Assembly (NCBI GenBank): GCA_913041025.1
Contig: CAJWGQ010000164.1
Location: 1 to 6,561 of the forward strand
Origin: an uncultured Gammaproteobacteria bacterium
GTDB lineage: Bacteria; Pseudomonadota; Gammaproteobacteria; Pseudomonadales; Azotimanducaceae_A
Direction of reading: 5' to 3'
Length of the DNA: 6,561 nt
Shown here piece after piece: positions 1 to 5,899 of the stretch. The notes under the pieces are model-generated. The model was not told the DNA's origin, did no database searches, and saw only the letters and a program-made list of their open reading frames with translations. The position numbers and the translations under genes were made by a program. The first letter of the stretch is position 1; each line of letters opens with the position of its first letter.

Positions 1-2
1 TT

Positions 3-77
3 GGTTTTTTGAGTGAAAAGATAGTCGATGTATTTAGAGAGGGGTCGAAGAATAGTTTTCATGTTCCTTTTGGGTAG
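3..77 (+). CDS. Possible C-terminal tail of a gene entering from the left (partial)
   Basis: One plus-strand frame is open from the window edge to a TAG at 75-77 and encodes about 24 residues ending in NSFHVPFG. The other two plus frames stop within the first 20 bases. If real, this is the end of a gene convergent with the FAD oxidase gene, leaving a gap of about 66 bp. The stretch is too short to show codon bias or a domain, and a random open run of 24 codons is common. No function can be given. Bases 78-143 hold no gene or clear terminator hairpin that I can see. Confidence 0.2.
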   Translation, partial: GFLSEKIVDVFREGSKNSFHVPFG

Positions 78-143
78 ATTTTCGAGGGCGAAGGGTAACC
101 TGTTTATATTACATTATTATGACAAAATGTGTTTGGATGATTG

Positions 144-1460
144 TTAGTAAAGAATTCTGTCAGTCATTCGGTACCACTCTACTGCGAGAGGAAGAAACCA
201 GGGGTTGCCAAAGTAGTAGGGGCGCGATGGGTATTGCAGTTCATCAAAGGCAGTTTGCGAGTCGGAGACTTCTGCGATTTTTCGACCCATTTTCATGCCA
301 AGGTAGCTCGCCATCGACACGCCCGAGCCGCAGTAGCTCATGGCATAATGCATCCCATTCTGCGTGCCGGTGTGTGCTAGCTCATCGAAACTGTAAGCAA
401 CCGTCCCTGTCCAGGAATGGCTAATCTTGGTTTGAGTTAATTCGGGAAAGAGTCGAGTCAGGTCCTTTAATAGTTTGGGGCCACTCTTCGAAGGGTCAGT
501 CTCTCTGGCTGAGACTCGGCCACCAAACAGAATTCTGGTTCGATCTGGGCTGGGCCGGTAATAAAAAACGACCTTTCTTGAATCCGTGATCATTCGGTTA
601 GTTGGGAAGAGTCTGTCCATTAGTTCAGCGTCTAAGGGCTCGGTGGCGATGATGTAGCTCCCAATTGGAATGATTCGTCGTTTCAGCCAAGGCGTTAAAG
701 ATGAGGTATAGCCATTCGTTGCGATGGCTAATTTTTTTGCAACAATCTCGCCTTTGCTGGTCGAGATGACGAAGCGTTCTTTGTCTCTGCTTATCTTTAG
801 TGCTTTGCAGTTCCCAATTAACTGAGAACCTTTTGTTTCCGCTAATCGCATTAATTCGCGATGGTATCTCGCAGGATGCAGAGACGCATTGTCTGGGAAA
901 ACTAGGCCACCATGATAGAAGTCAGTGCGTAATTCGGAGCTCATCGCTCGTTTTTTTACAGGATGAGCGGTTATGTGTTCTTCGTTTAACTCGTTGATGG
1001 TTGCGCACATTTGCTCGTATTGCCTGGGCGTATGTGCTCCGTGAAAACGACCGCATCTTATGAACTCACAATTAAGGTTTTCGTGAGTGATAAAGTCCTC
1101 GATCCAGTTAAGGGCGTTAAGCCCTTCTTGACGAATAGCAGTTGCTTTTTCGCCCCCGTACTTTTTTGTTAGGACCTTAAGAGAGGGTTTGATGCTAGTA
1201 CTGATTTGGCCGCCGTTTTTAGTACTGCAACCTTGGCCCAGGTCTCCTTCATCGATTACCAGGGTCGCCACACCTTGTCCTGCGGTTTCAATGGCTGCAT
1301 TGAGTCCGGTATAACCAGAGCCAATGATGACGAGGTCAGTTTGTTCAGGAAGTTCAGCCCACTGCTGTTTTTTTGGAGTAGAGGCAGCAATATCATCTAG
1401 CCAGTAAGAGGCTTCCGTATAGTCCTCGCTGAATTGAGAAGATTTGGATTGGTTGTTCAT
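144..1460 (-). CDS. FAD-dependent oxidoreductase, DAO family (PuuB/OrdL-like amine or amino-acid oxidase)
   Basis: The product is a 438-residue flavoenzyme of the D-amino-acid oxidase fold (Pfam DAO), closest in layout to gamma-glutamylputrescine oxidase PuuB/OrdL. Such enzymes oxidise a C-N bond and pass electrons to oxygen or an acceptor. A Rossmann dinucleotide-binding motif, VIIGSGYTGLNAA, lies near residues 43-56 with GSGYTG at 47-52. An acidic strand end (VIDEGD, about 68-73) should bind the FAD ribose, and the family's STKNGG turn is at about 79-84. The C-terminal YCGSGVSMASYLG (about 376-388) is the usual second FAD contact, followed by the family-like FGNPWFLPLAVEWYR tail. Length is normal for the family and no signal peptide or membrane segment is seen, so it should be cytoplasmic. 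An upstream in-frame TTG at 1487 would add nine residues, but neither start has a strong ribosome-binding site, so I chose the ATG at 1460. It is divergent from flagellin. Substrate is unknown: PuuB-like putrescine use is only one option and no puuACD partners are present. Confidence 0.88.
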   Translation of the reverse strand: MNNQSKSSQFSEDYTEASYWLDDIAASTPKKQQWAELPEQTDLVIIGSGYTGLNAAIETAGQGVATLVIDEGDLGQGCSTKNGGQISTSIKPSLKVLTKKYGGEKATAIRQEGLNALNWIEDFITHENLNCEFIRCGRFHGAHTPRQYEQMCATINELNEEHITAHPVKKRAMSSELRTDFYHGGLVFPDNASLHPARYHRELMRLAETKGSQLIGNCKALKISRDKERFVISTSKGEIVAKKLAIATNGYTSSLTPWLKRRIIPIGSYIIATEPLDAELMDRLFPTNRMITDSRKVVFYYRPSPDRTRILFGGRVSARETDPSKSGPKLLKDLTRLFPELTQTKISHSWTGTVAYSFDELAHTGTQNGMHYAMSYCGSGVSMASYLGMKMGRKIAEVSDSQTAFDELQYPSRPYYFGNPWFLPLAVEWYRMTDRILY

Positions 1461-1627
1461 CGCAATAGCTCTAGTTTGATGCTTCAATTTTTCAAACTCA
1501 GTGTACTAGAAACAATGTGCACAGGTTAAATGCGCGATTTAGACCAAAAAGGATGCGGTTGGAACGAAAGAATTACTAATTGCTAATGCTTGGGTCTGAC
1601 CGACCGGAAAAAAATTGCCGTTTTGCT

Positions 1628-1654
1628 TAAAGATTTTTAAGAATTGGCCGATTT
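1628..1654 (+). promoter_or_regulatory. Sigma-28 (FliA) promoter of the flagellin gene
   Basis: TAAA at 1628-1631 is separated by exactly 15 bases from GCCGATTT at 1647-1654. The established flagellar class III consensus recognised by FliA in gammaproteobacteria is TAAA-N15-GCCGATAA, so the -35 element and spacer match fully and six of eight -10 bases match. Transcription would start near 1661, giving a 5' leader of roughly 143 bases before the flagellin ATG. The position directly upstream of a filament gene supports the call. It implies late flagellin expression, after hook completion and export of the anti-sigma factor FlgM, which are not encoded in this window. Confidence 0.85.
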
Positions 1655-1663
1655 AAAGGACGA

Positions 1664-1683
1664 AGCGGTAAAGTTTTGCCGCT
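1664..1683 (+). other. Hairpin at the predicted 5' end of the flagellin mRNA
   Basis: AGCGGTAA at 1664-1671 can pair with TTGCCGCT at 1676-1683 through a four-base AGTT loop, giving eight pairs of which one is a G-U wobble. It begins about three bases after the transcription start predicted from the sigma-28 promoter. It is not followed by a T run, so it does not look like a terminator. A stem at the extreme 5' end is known to slow mRNA decay in other messages such as ompA; applying that role here is inference. Confidence 0.55.
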
Positions 1684-1762
1684 GAGTTGCCGTTCAAGAA
1701 GTTGAAGGGCGGTATGGCTTGAATTTGCAGGAGAATCCGTAAGAGGTTGGCTCCGTTTTGGC

Positions 1763-1781
1763 TTGGTTTTTAAAAATCCAA
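1763..1781 (+). repeat. Near-perfect 19-bp palindrome in the flagellin leader
   Basis: TTGG-T-TTTTAAAAA-T-CCAA reads as an inverted repeat centred on 1772, with one T-T mismatch. It lies eight bases upstream of the leader-ORF ATG and about 22 bases upstream of the flagellin ATG. It may act as an RNA stem near the translation start or as a protein operator. The A/T-rich core makes chance formation possible, and no named regulator is assigned. Confidence 0.4.
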
Positions 1782-1788
1782 TCTAAGA

Positions 1789-1803
1789 ATGAGTTTGGAA
1801 TAG
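1789..1803 (+). CDS. Four-codon leader ORF (M-S-L-E-stop) abutting flagellin
   Basis: ATG AGT TTG GAA TAG is in frame with the flagellin gene and its stop codon directly touches the flagellin ATG. The first ten bases, ATGAGTTTGG at 1789-1798, recur exactly at 1804-1813 as the first codons of flagellin, so it looks like a 15-bp tandem duplication of the start, with the first copy closed by a stop. Whether it is translated is unknown. No strong Shine-Dalgarno precedes either ATG: the nearest AGGAG, at 1729-1733, is too far away. It could be a translational-coupling leader or simply a relic. Confidence 0.3.
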   Translation: MSLE

Positions 1804-3732
1804 ATGAGTTTGGTAATTAATACAAATGTAGCGTCCTTGAACGCACAACGTTCATTGCAATCAGCGAGTGAGTTGAATAAGACGGCAATGGAGCGTTTGT
1901 CGTCGGGGAAAAAAGTTAACAGTGCCTCTGATGACGCTGCTGGATTTGCGATTATCGAGCGACAGACATCTCAGATACGTGGACTCAATATGGCGATCAA
2001 AAACGCCAACGATGGATTATCCATGTTGTCGACCATTGATAGCGCCACTGACGACATCACGGATATCTTGCAACGACTCAGAGAGCTTAATATCCAATCT
2101 CAAAACGCGACTAACGGGAGTGTTGATTTAGCCTATCTTCGTCAGGAGAGCGATTCTCTGGTTGAGGAAATTGACCGGGTTGCAATCCAGACTACCTATA
2201 ATAATCAGAAATTGTTGGACGGCTCATTGTCCAAAGTAGGTTACTCTGCGATAGGGTTTCCTGTTGCCTACGTAGGTGCGGGCTCTGCGAATGATACCAG
2301 TTCCGGTTCTACTATTACCTACAAAACTTATGGAGGCACCGTGTCGACGACTTTGACTTCGACTGGCGGCAACTCATCGACGGCAAAGTCCTGGGCCAAT
2401 AAAGTAAATGCGACAACGAGTCAGAGCGGATTGACGGCTATCGCTCGAACCGAGGGTATTCTTTACGAAGTTTCTCCAGCGGGTGATATGTCATTAAAAA
2501 TCAACGGCGTGGACGTGAGCTGGACTCCATCCTCTGCCCCTGGAACGGCAGGGGTAGCTGCGATAAACGCCGTGTCAAGTCAGACTGGAGTGATGGCTGA
2601 ATATGCAAACGAGACCACAGGGATTTATTTGATCGATGAAGATGGTGACGATATTGTGGTCCAGAATATGGGGAGTTCGGCGAATGCGGAGGTTGTTCCC
2701 ATTCATGCGTACACGCGTGTAAATTCTCTTATTTTGAGCCCTTTTGGTTATTTTCAAAAGCTCGATCCAAGTGGGACCGACACCATCAGGTTGACTGGGA
2801 CCAGTTTGGTTAATTCGGATGGGTATGCGGAGTCTATAGTTACAAACACAGGAAGCACGGTAACAAACACCTACAGTTTCACTGAGCGTGCTCGTTTTGA
2901 CAATAATGCAGCGACTATTCAGATAGGCACCGAAAAGGGTCAATCTATTGACTTGAATGTCGGTTCCTTGGAGAAGAATAAACTTGGTGGGGAACAAGTA
3001 ATACGTACCTCGATCAATATTTATAATTACGGCTCTGGGGGACAAACTCTTTCAGGCGTTCCTGGCCAAACACCCCCACATCATCCTGCTTCTTTCAAGA
3101 TAATTGACTCTGTCGGGAATTCCTACGAGGTTGACCTTAATGCGGATTCGTCATACAGCTCGTTTGGTTATGGGAGCCTTTTTAATTGGAATAAAGCGCT
3201 TGTCGCAGCTGGGTTATCCGACAAGATACAAGTGAACACCCACGGTGAAGATGATGCGGGTGTGGCTCCCTACATGAATAGATTGGAGTTTAAAGCGCTT
3301 GAGGGGTTTGGTGATTTTGACGTGGTCTGGTCGGCGGATTCAGGCCATTCCGTGCCTTCAGGTTTTTCTGCTGGTCAGTCGATTATAGACTCGTCTCATG
3401 CGAACCATACGCTCAATGCTCATCGAGGAACGCTATCGACATTATCAAGTCTTTCATTGGATGAGCAGCTTAAAGTAATCGATAGTGCTCTGAATCAAGT
3501 CGCTTCACAGCGTGCTGAGCTTGGAGCCACAACAAATCGGCTATCCTATACAGTCTCTAATTTGTCTTCCGTCTCGGAAAATACAGAGTCTGCGAGATCC
3601 CAGATACAGGATGCTGATTTTGCGGTGGAAAGTGCTCGATTGACTAAGTCGCAATTATTGCAAACAACTGCCACCGCAATGATCACACAGGCCAACGCGT
3701 CTGGATCGATGGTGCTTCAGCTTATCCGCTAG
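1804..3732 (+). CDS. fliC: Flagellin, large, with extended central domain
   Basis: This 642-residue protein is the filament subunit of the bacterial flagellum, exported unfolded by the flagellar type III apparatus. The N-terminal D0/D1 helices (about 1-140) are canonical: SLVINTNVASLNAQRSL, LSSGKKVNSASDDAAGFAI, and LQRLRELNIQ at 89-98, the segment aligned with the TLR5-recognised region of Salmonella FliC. The C-terminal D1/D0 helices (about 540-642) are equally typical and end in GSMVLQLIR. The 400 residues between are variable surface domains, making it larger than common 270-500-residue flagellins. Within them, about 230-290 (LKINGVDVSW to IVVQNMG) resembles the flagellin hook-IN motif, and about 372-399 (IQIGTEKGQSIDLNVG) resembles another recurring flagellin module. 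No cysteine is present. The ATG at 1804 is fixed by the conserved N-terminus although its ribosome-binding site is weak (GGA only). A sigma-28 promoter lies upstream. No fliD, fliS or flaG is adjacent. The symbol fliC is generic; it may be one of several flagellins. Confidence 0.95.
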   Translation: MSLVINTNVASLNAQRSLQSASELNKTAMERLSSGKKVNSASDDAAGFAIIERQTSQIRGLNMAIKNANDGLSMLSTIDSATDDITDILQRLRELNIQSQNATNGSVDLAYLRQESDSLVEEIDRVAIQTTYNNQKLLDGSLSKVGYSAIGFPVAYVGAGSANDTSSGSTITYKTYGGTVSTTLTSTGGNSSTAKSWANKVNATTSQSGLTAIARTEGILYEVSPAGDMSLKINGVDVSWTPSSAPGTAGVAAINAVSSQTGVMAEYANETTGIYLIDEDGDDIVVQNMGSSANAEVVPIHAYTRVNSLILSPFGYFQKLDPSGTDTIRLTGTSLVNSDGYAESIVTNTGSTVTNTYSFTERARFDNNAATIQIGTEKGQSIDLNVGSLEKNKLGGEQVIRTSINIYNYGSGGQTLSGVPGQTPPHHPASFKIIDSVGNSYEVDLNADSSYSSFGYGSLFNWNKALVAAGLSDKIQVNTHGEDDAGVAPYMNRLEFKALEGFGDFDVVWSADSGHSVPSGFSAGQSIIDSSHANHTLNAHRGTLSTLSSLSLDEQLKVIDSALNQVASQRAELGATTNRLSYTVSNLSSVSENTESARSQIQDADFAVESARLTKSQLLQTTATAMITQANASGSMVLQLIR

Positions 3733-3810
3733 AATTAGACACTTATTATTTATCGATGGTAATCCAGGCGCTCGACCATTTATGATCGGTGGCAGAAAAG
3801 TGTAAAAGTG

Positions 3811-3816
3811 AAGGAG
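3811..3816 (+). promoter_or_regulatory. Shine-Dalgarno AAGGAG deciding the amidohydrolase start
   Basis: AAGGAG ends seven bases before the ATG at 3824 but only four before the in-frame TTG at 3821. The seven-base spacing is close to optimum, so the ATG is the better start and the protein begins MSYAGERT. Confidence 0.75.
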
Positions 3817-3823
3817 TGGTTTG

Positions 3824-4978
3824 ATGAGCTACGCAGGAGAGCGCACGATTTATGATGCCGATAGCCATCTAATGGAACTGCCCGATTTTCTCTCCGCTCA
3901 TGCTTCCGAGAAAATCAAGGATAGGCTGCCAAATCTACAAGAAATCTTGACTGGTCAGTTCGACCCTGACTCACACGCGGGTAAACAAGGCCATAATCCC
4001 GAAAACGTCGATAAACTGCTGGCCTTGGGCGATACCCTGACAAAGGGGCCTAAGTGGCATGACGCCCTAGGTTCCTTTAGTGGATCAGAACGCACATTGG
4101 CGATGGATTTACTTGGTTTTCAAAAGCAGGTCATCTTTTCCTCGTTCTGCGCAAGACTGATTTTTGGTGCAGAGGATGGCGAACTTGCATACGGCGCTGC
4201 TGCGGCTCATAACCGAGCAATGCATGATTTTGCGTCCAAGGACGATCGAATGATTGGCGTAGCTATGGTTCCTATGCAGGACCCTGATAAAGCACTCGTG
4301 GAGATTCACCATGCGATTGAGCTAGGGCTGGGAGCCATATGGATAGCGGCTGAGGCGCCTGGTGGTCGTTCACCTGGACACCCCTCTCACGACAAATTGT
4401 GGGCAACCTTGGCTGAATCAGGATTACCGTTCATTTTGCATGTGGGAAGTGCTCCCTTGCAGATAGGCGATGAATGGATGAATGACGGGATGCCAAGTAA
4501 CCTCTCAGCTCGTGGTGGGGCCGAAGTAATAGGCAGTAAAGATCTGACAGCCATTCACTTTGCGAGTAATCGATTTATCTCAACTTTGGTGCTTGATGGT
4601 GTACTTGAAGCGCACCCAAATTTGAGGGGCGGTGTAATCGAAATAGGGGCTGGTTGGGTGCCAGATATGATTCGAAGGTTAGACCATGCGGTCGAGATAT
4701 GGTCTCGTTCAGAGCCGCAGTTAGCAAAGATGAAAAGAACGCCAAGGCAGCAGATAACTGAGCAGCTTAGGTTTACCCCGTATCCCTTTGAGGACGTTGC
4801 TCAATTGATTTCGGAATCGAGTGAAGATCTCTATATGTTTTCTTCTGACTACCCGCATGCTGAAGGTGGCCGAGATCCAATAGGTCGATTTTCCAGGTCG
4901 ATTGAGGGCTTGAACGAGGAGGCCCATCACAAATTTTTTGCAACGAATTTTTTGGATCTGTACACCAATGCTGTTTAG
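3824..4978 (+). CDS. Amidohydrolase family (Amidohydro_2) metal-dependent hydrolase
   Basis: The product is 384 residues, normal for a TIM-barrel hydrolase or decarboxylase of the Amidohydro_2 family, whose members include ACMSD, gamma-resorcylate decarboxylase and related lyases acting on carboxylated small molecules. The first barrel strand carries YDADSH (D11, D13, H15), a common variant of the metal motif in this family. Further ligand candidates are H206 in FILHVGS, H245 in AIHFASNRF, and D342 in the C-terminal FSSDYPHAEGG, which matches the usual catalytic Asp strand. No signal peptide or membrane helix is seen, so it should be cytoplasmic. It starts 91 bp after flagellin with its own AAGGAG site. 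No clear terminator separates it from flagellin and no clear promoter was found, so read-through is possible. An aldolase homologue follows after 123 bp, suggesting a shared catabolic route. Substrate cannot be inferred; hydrolysis and decarboxylation are both open. Confidence 0.85.
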   Translation: MSYAGERTIYDADSHLMELPDFLSAHASEKIKDRLPNLQEILTGQFDPDSHAGKQGHNPENVDKLLALGDTLTKGPKWHDALGSFSGSERTLAMDLLGFQKQVIFSSFCARLIFGAEDGELAYGAAAAHNRAMHDFASKDDRMIGVAMVPMQDPDKALVEIHHAIELGLGAIWIAAEAPGGRSPGHPSHDKLWATLAESGLPFILHVGSAPLQIGDEWMNDGMPSNLSARGGAEVIGSKDLTAIHFASNRFISTLVLDGVLEAHPNLRGGVIEIGAGWVPDMIRRLDHAVEIWSRSEPQLAKMKRTPRQQITEQLRFTPYPFEDVAQLISESSEDLYMFSSDYPHAEGGRDPIGRFSRSIEGLNEEAHHKFFATNFLDLYTNAV

Positions 4979-5051
4979 AATTTTTTGCGCTGTTACCGGG
5001 TTCTTTGCCACTAGCCTATAAGTTGGTATGTTGTTAGTCGAATTGTATAGT

Positions 5052-5073
5052 CCGACCAGACACACTGGTGCGG
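5052..5073 (+). other. Hairpin between amidohydrolase and aldolase genes
   Basis: CCGACCAG at 5052-5059 pairs with CTGGTGCGG at 5065-5073 across an ACACA loop, giving eight pairs with a single bulged G at 5070. No U run follows (the next bases are CGCTTATTG), so a standard intrinsic terminator is unlikely. It sits 14 bases before the GAGGG ribosome-binding site of the aldolase gene and may be an mRNA processing or stability element, or an operator. Confidence 0.4.
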
Positions 5074-5101
5074 CGCTTATTGTTTACGAGGGATAAATTA
5101 G

Positions 5102-5899
5102 ATGATTTTAAAGAACACTTTTCGTGAAAAGCTTGATGCTGGAAAGCCAACCATAGGCACTCATTTCATGTTTACGGATCCAGATATTCCTGAGTTGATA
5201 GGTGATACTGGTTTTTTTGATTATGGCGAGTTTACCGCTGAATACTCTAGTTTTGATATGAACCTGCTTTACCACATGGCGAGATCCGCTCAGTGTGGAA
5301 ATTTACCGTTAATGATAAAACCCGATCAGGAAGGACAGGGCTTTTGGACTCAAGCGGCGCTAGGTGCCGGGTTTAAGGCGGTTCTTTTTACGGATATTCG
5401 TACGCCGGAAGATGTCGATGAATGCCATCGGATCATCAGAGAAGATTTTCCGGGCGTGGGTGGGTCGATGGGGGTTAAGTTAAGACGGCCTGCGCTTGGA
5501 AGTTATGATGTCGAGGAATATGCGAAGGACCTTAAAAAAACGGTGTTTCTGATCATGATCGAGAAGAATGTCGCCTACGAGAATCTTGACGCGGTGCTCG
5601 AACGGGCGAAAGAACGTGGTGTTGATATGACTCAGTGGGGCCCGGCCGATTTTGGTTTCTCCAAAGGTCAGCCGAAATTGAACTCGACTCCAGAAATCCA
5701 GCCCTTTGAAGAACATGTGATCAAAAAGAGTCTCGAGTATGGTATCCCACCGCGGATTGAAATAGGCGCGGTAGCCCAGGCTCAGCGTTATGCAGATCTG
5801 GGGGTGAGGCACTTTTGTGCGGGCTGGGACAGATTCATGTACTCCGCGGCGGTCGCCAGACTTGGAGAGGAAATGAATAAGTTTGTTGAAACGGTCTGA
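5102..5899 (+). CDS. HpcH/HpaI-family aldolase homologue with altered active site
   Basis: The 265-residue protein has the length and order of class II pyruvate-type aldolases (HpcH/HpaI, citrate-lyase-beta-like TIM barrel), which make or break C-C bonds in 2-oxo-acid substrates using a divalent metal. The clearest family signature is MIEKNVAYENLDAVL (about 152-166) with metal ligand E154, then WGPADFGFSKG (about 179-189) with D183, equivalent to the Glu and Asp ligands of E. coli HpaI. The region of the catalytic DGEH motif reads FTAEYSS, placing E47 where His is expected. The usual VRP Arg is K73 in MIKP, and the dyad Asp position is about G88 in ALGAGFK. It may therefore use a different substrate or reaction. 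The ATG at 5102 is preceded by GAGGG at 5088-5092 with nine bases of spacing. It lies downstream of the amidohydrolase on the same strand, and its stop abuts the stop of the convergent PhyH gene. It is cytoplasmic; the substrate is unknown. Confidence 0.85.
   Translation: MILKNTFREKLDAGKPTIGTHFMFTDPDIPELIGDTGFFDYGEFTAEYSSFDMNLLYHMARSAQCGNLPLMIKPDQEGQGFWTQAALGAGFKAVLFTDIRTPEDVDECHRIIREDFPGVGGSMGVKLRRPALGSYDVEEYAKDLKKTVFLIMIEKNVAYENLDAVLERAKERGVDMTQWGPADFGFSKGQPKLNSTPEIQPFEEHVIKKSLEYGIPPRIEIGAVAQAQRYADLGVRHFCAGWDRFMYSAAVARLGEEMNKFVETV

Larger units (their letters stand above)
1461..1803. promoter_or_regulatory. Divergent intergenic region between FAD oxidase and flagellin genes
   Basis: This 343-bp gene-free stretch serves both flanking genes. 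Its right half holds the flagellin sigma-28 promoter, an mRNA 5' hairpin, a palindrome and a four-codon leader ORF, each listed separately. The left half must contain the promoter of the oxidase gene. On the minus strand the best -10-like match is TACACT (plus positions 1499-1504), but no good -35 is correctly spaced, so I do not call it. An 8-bp palindrome TGTGCACA lies at 1516-1523 and may be chance. No tRNA or small RNA gene is recognised. Confidence 0.7.

Noticed and set aside
119..424. Plus-strand open frames over the end of the FAD oxidase gene
   Set aside because: They are antisense to a clear C-terminal FAD-binding region and give low-complexity Ser/Arg/His-rich products with no family resemblance.
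1461..1487. TTG at 1487 as the start of the FAD oxidase
   Set aside because: It adds only nine unconserved residues and lacks a clear ribosome-binding site, so the ATG at 1460 is preferred, though not proven.
1516..1523. TGTGCACA palindrome as a CRP site
   Set aside because: CRP sites need TGTGA-N6-TCACA; this 8-bp palindrome has no such spacing and may be chance.
1715..1729. Sigma-54-like TGGCTTGAATTTGCA upstream of flagellin
   Set aside because: The GG-to-GC spacing is one base short of the strict -24/-12 requirement, and a good sigma-28 promoter already lies upstream.
2575..3045. Long open frame on the minus strand inside the flagellin gene (156 codons)
   Set aside because: It lies wholly opposite the confident flagellin frame, its product has no recognisable family, and it has no evident ribosome-binding site. 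It is a shadow.
3753..3787. Weak inverted repeat ATGGT/ACCAT after the flagellin stop as a terminator
   Set aside because: There are only five contiguous pairs, a 14-base loop and no T run after it, so a terminator cannot be supported.
4721..5065. Minus-strand open frame covering the end of the amidohydrolase gene and the following spacer
   Set aside because: Most of it is antisense to the conserved catalytic-Asp end of the hydrolase, and the product shows no domain.
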